Source: Melghirimyces algeriensis
Lineage (GTDB): Bacteria; Bacillota; Bacilli; Thermoactinomycetales; DSM-45169
Direction: 5' to 3'
Assembly: GCF_900182565.1 (NCBI RefSeq)
Contig: NZ_FXTI01000008.1
Span: 99,569 to 163,568, forward strand
DNA length: 64,000 bases
Part shown: positions 24,372-31,941 of the stretch, piece by piece
Numbering within the stretch: position 1 is the first letter of the stretch
Layout of the letters: each line of letters begins with the position of its first letter
Program-made: the position numbers and the translations under genes
The notes under the pieces: model-generated
Database searches by the model: none
Told to the model about the DNA's origin: nothing
What the model saw: only the letters and a program-made list of their open reading frames with translations

Positions 24372-24406
24372 ACAAGCCGTCCGCCTTTACAAGGCGAACG
24401 GCTTGT
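24372..24406. terminator. bidirectional terminator between ktrB and divIC
   Basis: A 16-bp interrupted stem (24372-24387 region with 24391-24406) lies between the two convergent stop codons. The T tract is weak on both sides (TACATTATT on plus, TTTGATT on minus). Confidence 0.6.
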
Positions 24407-24409
24407 ACA

Positions 24410-24793
24410 TTATTCCAATTCTTTTAGCTGTAGCATCTCTTCACCCGGCTTTTTGTAGCCCATATTTCTGGCCAGTTCAAACAGCACCTGTTCGTCCCTT
24501 AGGCGATTGAGATCTTGTTTCAGCTTTTTCCGCTCTTTTTGCAATTGTACCAGCTGCTTCTTTTTCTCCAGAAGAGCCTCTTCCTTGGTGTGAATGGCCT
24601 TCGCTTGGACAAACAGTTGGTTTCCGCTCCAAATCAAAAGAAGCACCATGACAACCAACCAAATCCATCGCCGGCAACGCACGCCGAAAGGAAGGAGGCT
24701 GCGGGAAGATCGTTCTTGACCCGATTGGGACGGTTGGGACGGACGAAAGGAGACAATCTTCTTCATTGAACCTCGATTCACCATTCCCATCAT
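24410..24793 (-). CDS. divIC: cell-division protein DivIC/FtsB
   Basis: Bitopic division protein that works with FtsL and DivIB at the septum. The 127-residue protein has a basic N-terminal cytoplasmic part, one membrane helix (about residues 43-60) and a coiled coil (about 67-100) followed by the conserved DEQVLFELARNMGYKKPGE. Several in-frame starts are possible (24793, 24784, 24769, the last with GAGG nearby); the longest matches the usual family length of about 125. Its place after yabP-yabQ is as in Bacillus. Confidence 0.9.
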   Translation of the reverse strand: MMGMVNRGSMKKIVSFRPSQPSQSGQERSSRSLLPFGVRCRRWIWLVVMVLLLIWSGNQLFVQAKAIHTKEEALLEKKKQLVQLQKERKKLKQDLNRLRDEQVLFELARNMGYKKPGEEMLQLKELE

Positions 24794-24838
24794 CCTTTTT
24801 CTCTGGTTTGTATGACGATTTTCAAACGGGACAATTCC

Positions 24839-25381
24839 TTACGGAAACCAATTCCGGATCCGACGCAGGATGTTGACCACCGGTCGAAACAGGCGACCTC
24901 CCACGCGTTTCAACCACCGCCCTGCGGGAGCCAGCATCCACAGGGGCAGACGCAGAATCAAACGCAACAAAGAAAGGATTCGGGACAGAATGTTCATCAG
25001 CAGATTCCAGATTGCCAGGATTGGCATCCAGATCATCATCTGAAGGACCCTTAGAAACAATTGAAGCGTCCGTTCAACCATGCCCATTCCCCATTCGATG
25101 CCACGGCTGACCTTTGCGCTAAGCCATCGGTGATAAATCGCCCATCCCGCCAAAATCGCCACAAAAATATAAAAACGGAGTTCTCCCCAGTTACTCCACA
25201 TTAAAAGCGAAAATACAAGGCCCGCTGCAACCGTCCAGTAAAGGAGATCCACCAGGGAAACCACCCAACCCTTAAACCGAAACCGACGGGAGAGTATCCG
25301 GTATAGATCCAGGATCATTCCCATCAAGCAACCGGAACTCAGCATCAAACCCATCGTGATCCACTGGGTATAAAATGTCAC
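24839..25381 (-). CDS. yabQ: spore protein YabQ
   Basis: Sporulation membrane protein needed for spore cortex and coat formation, made in the mother cell in Bacillus. The 180-residue protein has the family start QWITMGLMLSSGCLMGMILD and LYRIL. About three to four membrane helices and a second, basic amphipathic half follow. Start is GTG 25381, overlapping the yabP stop by four bases (GTGA), so the two are coupled. Confidence 0.88.
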   Translation of the reverse strand: MTFYTQWITMGLMLSSGCLMGMILDLYRILSRRFRFKGWVVSLVDLLYWTVAAGLVFSLLMWSNWGELRFYIFVAILAGWAIYHRWLSAKVSRGIEWGMGMVERTLQLFLRVLQMMIWMPILAIWNLLMNILSRILSLLRLILRLPLWMLAPAGRWLKRVGGRLFRPVVNILRRIRNWFP

Positions 25382-25674
25382 CGGAACAACCTGCCAAAAA
25401 GACCTTTGGCTTTCTCAGTGTGGGATGATCCGTCATCCAGGTAACTCATCTCATCAAATTCACCCTGAATGGCTACTCTTCCCTGTTCCAGGTCTAAGGT
25501 TTGGATGTGCAGGTTTGTTCCCCGGACTCCCAGGTAACCGCATTCAGTCTGCAACAGGAATTCCTCGCTATCAAAACTTTCCACTCCAATCACCCCGGTA
25601 ATATCCAAGGTGTTTCGATCCACCATCACCACCTCATGCTTAGCCGTTCCGGACAGAACCAATTCCTCCGTCAT
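25378..25674 (-). CDS. yabP: spore protein YabP
   Basis: Sporulation protein required for normal spore cortex; partner of YabQ. The 98-residue protein contains the conserved VMVDRNTLDITGVIGVESFD, FLLQTECGYLGVRG and the C-terminal EKAKGLFGRLF. ATG 25674 is chosen because a G-rich ribosome site precedes it and this is where Bacillus YabP begins; an earlier in-frame start lacks one. Ends four bases into yabQ. Confidence 0.9.
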   Translation of the reverse strand: MTEELVLSGTAKHEVVMVDRNTLDITGVIGVESFDSEEFLLQTECGYLGVRGTNLHIQTLDLEQGRVAIQGEFDEMSYLDDGSSHTEKAKGLFGRLFR

Positions 25675-25757
25675 TGTACGTCCCCCCCCTTTGGTACATG
25701 TTATGACAGGGGACAAGGTTTAGAACTGTCCGGAAAGACCCTGTTGCAAATCCTGAG

Positions 25758-26036
25758 TTAAGACCCGGTATCATTGGTTTCATCCGCTTTTGTTTGTTCC
25801 AGCACCGTGTACAACTCGCCCGCTTCTGACTTCCGGGTGGTTTCCTTGAGGGACTCCACCCGGACACATAGGGTCCGGTTTCCAAAACGAATGGAAATCG
25901 TATCCCCCACAGCTACTGCTGTTCCGGCCTTTGAGGGGCGACCGTTAATCTGAACCCGACCCTGATCACACACTTCTTTGGCCAGTGTGCGACGTTTGAC
26001 AAGCCGGGAAGCTTTTAAGAATTTATCCAGACGCAT
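25758..26036 (-). CDS. rqcP: S4-domain ribosome quality-control protein RqcP (YabO)
   Basis: Small S4 RNA-binding protein that binds stalled 50S subunits and helps RqcH add alanine tails. The 92-residue protein has the S4 signature MRLDKFLKASRLVKRRTLA, then CDQGRVQINGRPSKAG and VGDTISIRFG. Its ATG lies only three bases after the HU stop codon, so it is probably coupled to HU. It sits between yabN and yabP as in Bacillus. Confidence 0.9.
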   Translation of the reverse strand: MRLDKFLKASRLVKRRTLAKEVCDQGRVQINGRPSKAGTAVAVGDTISIRFGNRTLCVRVESLKETTRKSEAGELYTVLEQTKADETNDTGS

Positions 26037-26039
26037 CGT

Positions 26040-26312
26040 TTACTTAACCGCCTCTTTCAACTTGCTTCCCGCTTTAAATGCGGGAACCGTAGATTCCGGA
26101 ATTTCAATGACTGCACCTGTCTGTGGATTGCGACCACTGCGACTGGAACGCTTGCGGGTTTCAAAGGTGCCAAAACCGATCAGTTGAACCTTATCCCCTG
26201 AACTGAGGGCATTGGTCACTTCATCCAGAAATCCATTGATCACTTTCTCCACATCTTTCTTGGACAGATCACTTTTTTGGGCAATATTGTTGATTAGATC
26301 CTGTTTATTCAT
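26040..26312 (-). CDS. hup: DNA-binding protein HU
   Basis: Nucleoid architectural protein, a homodimer that bends DNA. The 90-residue protein is full length: MNKQDLINNIAQKSDLSKKD, VQLIGFGTFETRKR and the DNA-contact arm with GRNPQTGAVIEIPESTVPAFKAG including the proline at the arm tip. GAAGGAGG precedes ATG 26312. Here it stands between mazG/yabN and rqcP, whereas the main B. subtilis HU gene lies elsewhere. Confidence 0.95.
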   Translation of the reverse strand: MNKQDLINNIAQKSDLSKKDVEKVINGFLDEVTNALSSGDKVQLIGFGTFETRKRSSRSGRNPQTGAVIEIPESTVPAFKAGSKLKEAVK

Positions 26313-26396
26313 ATAAACCCTCCTTCACAAAACCGTTGTTGGATATACTTTCTGGGCGAATTCATAAAATCCTTCTGCTATTCCATGATTTCCCCG

Positions 26397-27872
26397 CTAC
26401 TTTTCTGATGGCTCTCCCCGTTTGACGTGGTTCCACCAACGCTCCAACTGTTCCCGCTCAAATGTTTCCAGCGGTTGGCCCAACTTTAGAGCTTCTTTTT
26501 CCATCGCCTGAAATCTCCGAAAAAATTTGCGGCAGGTTCCCAAAAGCGCCTGTTCCGGGTCTACATTATAGTAACGGGAGAGAGCAACAGCGGTAAAAAA
26601 GAGATCTCCCACTTCCTCTTCTTTTTCTTCTGAAGAAGCGGCGGCAAACAATTCATTCAGCTCCTCCTTCAACTGATGGTGGATCTCTTCTGGATTCCGC
26701 CAGCCAAAACCAGCTCTCGCCGCTTTTTTTTGCAGCTTCATTGCGCGCAGAAGCGCGGGGAAGGAATCCGGAATCCCCTCCAACATGGAACGGTTCTTTC
26801 CTTCCTCACTGGCTCGTTCCCGTTGTTTGATTTGTTCCCATTTTTCCTTGACTTCACTGGCATCTTCAGCTGAATCGTCAGCAAATACGTGCGGATGACG
26901 CCGAACCATCTTATCCGCCAGATTTCGCACCACATCCCGAATGGTAAAATCCCCTGTTTCAGAAGCGATTTGCGCATGAAGCAGAACCTGTAGCAACACA
27001 TCTCCCAATTCATCCATCATACCTTCTCTGTCCTCTTGGGCAACCGCTTCCAGAAACTCATACGCTTCCTCCAGCAGATAAGGACGCAGGCTTTCATGGG
27101 TTTGTTTCCGATCCCAGGGACATCCACCTGGTGCCCGGAGCCTGGAAATAATCCCTTTCAGTGTTCCAAACTGACGGTGGAGTACTTCCGGATGGTTACT
27201 GGGAGGAACATAAACGGTACTCAGATTTCCAAACGCATCCTTTCGATCCAACTCAAAAAGCGGAATCTGAATCACCTGTTCCTGTCCGGCCACCCCTGCT
27301 GCCGTAACGATCGTAACCGGATAATCGTCCGGATACCACTCCATCAGGGATAATTTCACCTCAGATGCCACCATTCGGTCATACACCTGGGTAATCAACT
27401 GATGAACCTGTGGATTGAGCTGATCCTCTTTCAGATCTGTTCCATCAAGAAGCAAAAATCCATCGACCGGGTCTACACTCAAGCAGGCAAACACCGGATC
27501 CAAAAAGCTGGAGCCCCCTTGGATATCCACCGTCACTCCCTGGCTGGCTCCCTCTTGAAGCAGGATTTCCACTGTTTTCTCCGCCACCATGGGATGACCG
27601 GGAACCGCATATACCGGATGATGTCCTTCCTTTACCCGGTTGAGCAACTGATCTGCAATTTCCCGATATACAGCGGAAAATTGAGAGTGCCTTTCATAGA
27701 TACCATCAAAAGAACGATAACGGATTCCTTCTTCCGCGATCCAGGAAACAACGGGATGTTCCTCGGTCCGAAACCACAGATCGTCTGACTCTCTTAACAG
27801 CCGGTATACTCCGAGGGAAAGGCTGTTCTCGTCACCGTACCCCAATCCGACTACTGTGATTTTTTTCCCCAT
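26397..27872 (-). CDS. mazG: MazG-family protein with N-terminal SAM/tetrapyrrole-methylase-like domain (YabN)
   Basis: Two-domain protein of 491 residues. Residues 1-220 are a tetrapyrrole-methylase-type fold (VVGLGYGDENSLSLG, VYAVPGHPMVAEKT). Residues about 245-490 hold two MazG-like parts with LRAPGGCPWDRKQTHESL, EEAYEFLEAV and the EExxE-DELGDVLLQVLLHA metal site. MazG removes non-canonical nucleoside triphosphates; the role of the first domain is not settled. Of several in-frame starts, ATG 27872 (or GTG 27875) best fits the AAGGAG ribosome site; GTG 27884 is too close to it. Confidence 0.92.
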   Translation of the reverse strand: MGKKITVVGLGYGDENSLSLGVYRLLRESDDLWFRTEEHPVVSWIAEEGIRYRSFDGIYERHSQFSAVYREIADQLLNRVKEGHHPVYAVPGHPMVAEKTVEILLQEGASQGVTVDIQGGSSFLDPVFACLSVDPVDGFLLLDGTDLKEDQLNPQVHQLITQVYDRMVASEVKLSLMEWYPDDYPVTIVTAAGVAGQEQVIQIPLFELDRKDAFGNLSTVYVPPSNHPEVLHRQFGTLKGIISRLRAPGGCPWDRKQTHESLRPYLLEEAYEFLEAVAQEDREGMMDELGDVLLQVLLHAQIASETGDFTIRDVVRNLADKMVRRHPHVFADDSAEDASEVKEKWEQIKQRERASEEGKNRSMLEGIPDSFPALLRAMKLQKKAARAGFGWRNPEEIHHQLKEELNELFAAASSEEKEEEVGDLFFTAVALSRYYNVDPEQALLGTCRKFFRRFQAMEKEALKLGQPLETFEREQLERWWNHVKRGEPSEK

Positions 27873-27951
27873 CACCGGACACACTCCTTTTTGAAAATTC
27901 CACCAGTTGGGCGGTTGCCACCCGGCAAGGTCGGTTTCGTCATATCGTTAT

Positions 27952-28131
27952 AGTGGTGAAGGGGAGATTTCCGTTTCCGCATCTCTTTCCTCCAGCAAGG
28001 AAGTGGAATGGGTCCGCTTCACCCCCTACGGCCCCAACCAGCGGACAAAATATCCGCTAAACGGTTGGGACCTCCATGGGTTCCGCTGGTCGGTCGGAAA
28101 AGGATGCTCCAACAGATATCCCCCTCTTATT
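27952..28131. repeat. 180-bp dispersed repeat, copy 2 (MITE-like)
   Basis: Same length and orientation as 4681-4860, about 19 differences. The central palindrome keeps pairing (AGCGGA/TCCGCT) although some stem bases changed. It fills the gap between mazG and yabM and stops six bases before the yabM stop codon. Confidence 0.75.
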
Positions 28132-28136
28132 CTCTC

Positions 28137-29768
28137 TCATTTTAATAAACGGAGTCTCTCCAGAATTGGAATCAAACGGGTTCCCACTTTCGGAACCCGC
28201 TCCAGCTCCTGACGCTGGATCACTTTCATAAGAAGAAGTGCACTGCTGTATACAATGCCTCCCATCAGAACTCCACTGATGGAAGCAACACTCATGGACA
28301 AACGGAGTCCCCAATCCTGCACCAGCCAGAGGACTCCCTGTACGGTCAACCAGACCGCCCCTCCCATCAGGAATACAGCACCGGCAAGAGGAAGTTTGGC
28401 GGAACCGAGACGAAAAAGAGAACCCATCCGCCGGCGAAGAGCCATTAAGTTGAGGGCCGCTGCCGCTCCATATCCGACAACAGTAGCGATGGCCGCTCCT
28501 TGGATGCCTAACGGAGGCACCAACAACCCGTTCCCAACCAATTTGACGGCAACACCTACCAATAGGTTGAATGCCGGGAGCACCACCTGTCCCAACCCCT
28601 GGAGAATCCCGGAAGAGGTTAATGCCAATGTGGAAAAGAGCGTCGTCATCGCCAAAATCGCCAAGGCATCCGACCCAGCCGCATCCCGATACAGCATCAC
28701 ATTCGTAGGTTGCGCAATCAGGAATAGACCAACGGAAGCCGGAAAGCCCATCAACAACGTCAAACGCAACGCCAACACGGAACGTTCCGCCGTTGTCCGT
28801 TCATCTCTGCGTACCTGGGCCTCTGCAATAGCCGGCACAATCGACAGAGATAAGGCTGTGGCAAAAAACGAAGCAAATTGGATCAGGGGCTGACCCCGAT
28901 CATACACGCCTTTTCCTTCCACAGCTGCTTCCTGCGTGTAACCTCCCACTTCCAGGAGATTCGCCACCGTAAAGGAGTCGGCAAGAGAAAAAAGCGGTAA
29001 GACCAACGCTCCAAGAGAGATGGGAATCGACAAAACCACTAATTGCCGAACCAATATCCCAAGGGGTTTTGGTTCTGCGGATTGAAGAGGCACACCCGCC
29101 TTTTGTACAGATAATTCTTGTTTACGAATGCGTCTCCAATAAAAGAGCAAAACAAAAAGACCTGCCACCGCACCGGTAAAAGCTCCGAACACTGCACCGG
29201 CACCTGCATAAATTACCCCAGCACCCGTCGTCATAAACCACCATGCCAATACCAAAATGGTAATGACACGAATTCCCTGCTCCATCACCTGTGAAACGGC
29301 TGTAGGAGTCATATTTTGATAACCCTGAAAATAACCGCGAATCGCCGACATCACAGGGACCACCAACAGAGCGAAGGAAACGGAACGGATCGGCAAGGTC
29401 AGCAGTTGCCGACTTCCCATCCAGGATGCCAATACAGGAGCACATCCATACAGAATGACAAACAAAAGAATTCCTGCAGCGGACAGAATTCCCGCCGCAA
29501 TCCGAAACACTCTCCGAGCCCCCAGCTCATTTCCTTGGGCTAACTGTTCTGAAACCAGTTTGGAAACCGCAATGGGAAAGCCGGCAGTAGCAATGGTAAG
29601 CAGGGTGCTGTACAAAGGATACACCTGTTGGTAAACGAACATTCCTGTATTACCGGTGATGTTCTGGTAGGGGATTTTATATACCGCTCCCAACAATTTT
29701 GTGATAAAAGCGGCCACCCCCAAGATGGCGGCTCCTTTCATAAATGACTGTTTCCCCGGCGAGACCAT
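28137..29768 (-). CDS. yabM: polysaccharide-export-type flippase of the SpoVB/YabM family
   Basis: MOP/MATE-superfamily lipid-linked oligosaccharide flippase, 543 residues with about 14 membrane helices. The N-terminus KGAAILGVAAFITKLLGAVYKIPY, then VYPLYSTLLTIATAGFPIAVSK, is typical of the SpoVB/MurJ-like branch. Position between spoVT and mazG matches B. subtilis yabM; the substrate is not known. GGGGATC precedes ATG 29768. The gene ends right at the edge of the 180-bp repeat. Confidence 0.88.
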   Translation of the reverse strand: MVSPGKQSFMKGAAILGVAAFITKLLGAVYKIPYQNITGNTGMFVYQQVYPLYSTLLTIATAGFPIAVSKLVSEQLAQGNELGARRVFRIAAGILSAAGILLFVILYGCAPVLASWMGSRQLLTLPIRSVSFALLVVPVMSAIRGYFQGYQNMTPTAVSQVMEQGIRVITILVLAWWFMTTGAGVIYAGAGAVFGAFTGAVAGLFVLLFYWRRIRKQELSVQKAGVPLQSAEPKPLGILVRQLVVLSIPISLGALVLPLFSLADSFTVANLLEVGGYTQEAAVEGKGVYDRGQPLIQFASFFATALSLSIVPAIAEAQVRRDERTTAERSVLALRLTLLMGFPASVGLFLIAQPTNVMLYRDAAGSDALAILAMTTLFSTLALTSSGILQGLGQVVLPAFNLLVGVAVKLVGNGLLVPPLGIQGAAIATVVGYGAAAALNLMALRRRMGSLFRLGSAKLPLAGAVFLMGGAVWLTVQGVLWLVQDWGLRLSMSVASISGVLMGGIVYSSALLLMKVIQRQELERVPKVGTRLIPILERLRLLK

Positions 29769-29806
29769 GTCGATCCCCTTTCCTTTTATAACACATGATA
29801 GCCAGC

Positions 29807-29850
29807 GTCAGACGAGGGAGGGGTGCTTTTTACCCTCTCGCAAGTCTGAC
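29807..29850 (-). other. hairpin in the yabM leader
   Basis: A 7-bp outer stem (29807-29813 with 29844-29850) and an inner GC-rich stem form a 44-base hairpin about 40 bases before yabM. No T run follows, so it is not an ordinary terminator. Confidence 0.4.
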
Positions 29851-29866
29851 AATTTTGGGTAGAATT

Positions 29867-30085
29867 ACTTTAGCTCGTTGAAAACTGAAGATATAGGGTT
29901 ATTACAGGAAATCGGTCTGTCGTGTAAAATCTTCAACCATCCGGCTCTCCGAAGTTGCAAAACCAAGCTAAAGTAGGAGTGCAAGGTTTTCACCGTGGGG
30001 CCCACGGGTTAACTGGTCGTTGGACTGGTGTTCACAGGAATGCGTTTACACATGGGGGAGCGGTCAAAATACATCATCCAGTATA
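29867..30085 (+). other. structured intergenic element, possibly mobile-element RNA remnant
   Basis: Between spoVT and yabM. A 9-bp stem (29867-29875 with 29966-29974) encloses about 90 bases with inner pairings. It is followed by AAAACC/GGTTTT, a perfect CCGTGGG-G-CCCACGG hairpin near 29993, and ATGGGGGAGCGGTCAAA. No open frame. The hairpin-plus-GGAG-TCAA order recalls the 3' end of guide RNAs of TnpB/IscB transposons, but this is unproven. Confidence 0.35.
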
Positions 30086-30117
30086 CACGTCCCGCAACAA
30101 ATTGTATATTTGGGACG

Positions 30118-30148
30118 AAAGAAAGCAGGCATTTTGCCTGCTTTCTTT
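30118..30148 (-). terminator. terminator after spoVT
   Basis: A 12-bp stem (30118-30129 with 30137-30148) with a short loop; stems end in A/T so it can act on both strands. It lies about 30 bases past the spoVT stop. Confidence 0.7.
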
Positions 30149-30179
30149 TCCCATCGGGAAGAATCGCTTTTCTTGAAAA

Positions 30180-30722
30180 TCAATGCTCCATCTGTTTTCC
30201 CAGAAAGGCAGCGGCAGTACTGGCCATCTTCATCTCCAGCTCTCCCATTTTCCTGTCTTCCTCCTTGGAAAGGAGAATGACCGCCCCGACAGGGTCACCT
30301 CCGGCATTAATCGGAACAATGATATAGGATTCATAGGACTCCGGCATGTCACGAATCAATTCCACCCGTGCAGGAGATATCTCCTGATACGGCTTCCGTT
30401 GTTCCATACAGTTTTCTACAATTTCGCCCACCGGTTTATCCTGATATTCTTTTTTTGACGCTCCGGCGACGGAAATGACCGAATCCCGATCACAGATCAG
30501 GGTGATATGTTGAAGGCTTTCAAAAATGGCATCTGCATAGTCCTTAGAAAAATCGCTTAACTCCCCGATCGGAGAATATTTTTTCAGTATGACTTCTCCA
30601 TCACGATCCACAAAAATCTCCAACGGGTCCCCTTCCCGAATGCGAAGCGTGCGTCGAATCTCTTTGGGAATGACAACCCGTCCAAGATCATCAATACGAC
30701 GTACAATACCGGTTGCTTTCAT
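30180..30722 (-). CDS. spoVT: stage V sporulation protein T
   Basis: Forespore transcription factor that tunes sigma-G genes. The 180-residue protein has an N-terminal AbrB-type swapped-hairpin domain (MKATGIVRRIDDLGRVVIPK, EIRRTLRIREGDPLEIFVD) and a C-terminal GAF-like domain (residues about 60-180). ATG 30722 is chosen because SpoVT proteins begin exactly there; the frame is open 25 codons further upstream. Placed between mfd/prsA and yabM as in Bacillus. Confidence 0.95.
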   Translation of the reverse strand: MKATGIVRRIDDLGRVVIPKEIRRTLRIREGDPLEIFVDRDGEVILKKYSPIGELSDFSKDYADAIFESLQHITLICDRDSVISVAGASKKEYQDKPVGEIVENCMEQRKPYQEISPARVELIRDMPESYESYIIVPINAGGDPVGAVILLSKEEDRKMGELEMKMASTAAAFLGKQMEH

Positions 30723-30855
30723 GGATATGGCAGCCTCACTTTCACGATAATTTTTCCGAATCAGGCCGATTCTCTTTCTCTTCCCTGTGTTTACCATGAG
30801 GTACGCTCCTAGTATTCATCCTTTTCCAGTTTATTATTCGATTCCCTGAACCAAT

Positions 30856-30885
30856 AAAAAAATGACAGGATTTTACACCCTGTCA
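30856..30885 (-). terminator. rho-independent terminator after prsA
   Basis: A 7-bp stem (30863-30869 with 30879-30885) followed by seven T on the minus strand, nine bases past the prsA stop. Confidence 0.88.
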
Positions 30886-30894
30886 ATAAACTGT

Positions 30895-31941
30895 TTATTT
30901 ATCTTTTTCTTCCTTCTTATCCTTGTCCAATCCAGGAATATCCAGTTTCTTGACCTTAACCTCTTCCTTGATAAACTCCTGATACAGATTCTGAACCTCT
31001 TGACGTTTCATTTGTTCCTTCACCTTGTCAAAAGGTTGCTTTTTGCGTTCATTCACCTTCATCACATGGTATCCAAACTGGGTTTTAACTGGATCACTGA
31101 TCTTGTTTAAATCCAGCTTCTTGGCCGCTTTTCCAAATTCGGGAGCCCATTGATCCGGTGTTCCCTCCACTTTGCCATCTTTGTCCTTGGAACCGGGATC
31201 ATCGGAATATTTTTCGGCAACCTTGGAGAACGTTTCTCCATCCTCCAGCTTCTTCTTTACTTTCTCCGCCAATTTTTTCGCTTCTTTATCCGAACGCTTC
31301 TTCTTTTTACCTTCCGGATCCTCTTGCGTGGAGATCAATACATGCTGAAGCTTGATGGTGTAAAAGTCATCCGACTTCTTATACTTCTCTCTCAGATCTT
31401 TCTCCTTCACTTGCTCTTCAAAGTAAGCCGAAACCTTATTGTTGTCAATCAGGAAACTTCTCAGATGCGCCTTGGTCACTCCATTTTCCTTCAAGACGCT
31501 TTCCATATCCTTTTTCTTCTTTTTGTCCTCATTCTGCGCACTCATCTGTTTAATCTGTTTCTCTATCTGTTTCAGGGATTTATCTGCTTCTTTTTCAAAT
31601 TCTTCTTTATCCTTCACCCGCTTGACGATCATCTTTTCCGCTATATATTGCTTGGCAATCTCCTTTTTGGCTTCCGGGGTATTCACCAGAGCTGCCATTT
31701 GCGGTTGGAAAAAGCGGAAAATATTCAGATAAAGGTTAAGTTCCCCTTCGGTTACTTTGCCACCTTTATACTCGGCCACCACTTTCTTACTGTCTGTAGG
31801 AAGCGGCTTGGATTGTCCCATGGAGTCCGTCGCATCCTGTTCATTTTTCTCGTCTTCGCCGGAACCGCAACCGGCAATCACCATAGAAACTGCCAGAAGG
31901 ACACTGAGTGCCATCAGCAGTCGCTTATTCATTGGCCGCAT
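30895..31941 (-). CDS. prsA: PrsA-like foldase lipoprotein (peptidyl-prolyl isomerase)
   Basis: Membrane-anchored foldase for secreted proteins. The 348-residue precursor has a signal peptide with lipobox VIAGC (lipidated Cys at about residue 25). SurA_N-like helices follow, then a parvulin domain at about residues 205-300 (LQHVLISTQEDPEGK, FSKVAEKYSDDPGSKDKDG, FGYHVMKV) and a lysine-rich tail. ATG 31941 follows AAAGGAG and overlaps the mfd 3' end by 17 bases; ATG 31932 is the alternative. A prsA gene at this spot is not part of the B. subtilis order. Confidence 0.93.
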   Translation of the reverse strand: MRPMNKRLLMALSVLLAVSMVIAGCGSGEDEKNEQDATDSMGQSKPLPTDSKKVVAEYKGGKVTEGELNLYLNIFRFFQPQMAALVNTPEAKKEIAKQYIAEKMIVKRVKDKEEFEKEADKSLKQIEKQIKQMSAQNEDKKKKKDMESVLKENGVTKAHLRSFLIDNNKVSAYFEEQVKEKDLREKYKKSDDFYTIKLQHVLISTQEDPEGKKKKRSDKEAKKLAEKVKKKLEDGETFSKVAEKYSDDPGSKDKDGKVEGTPDQWAPEFGKAAKKLDLNKISDPVKTQFGYHVMKVNERKKQPFDKVKEQMKRQEVQNLYQEFIKEEVKVKKLDIPGLDKDKKEEKDK

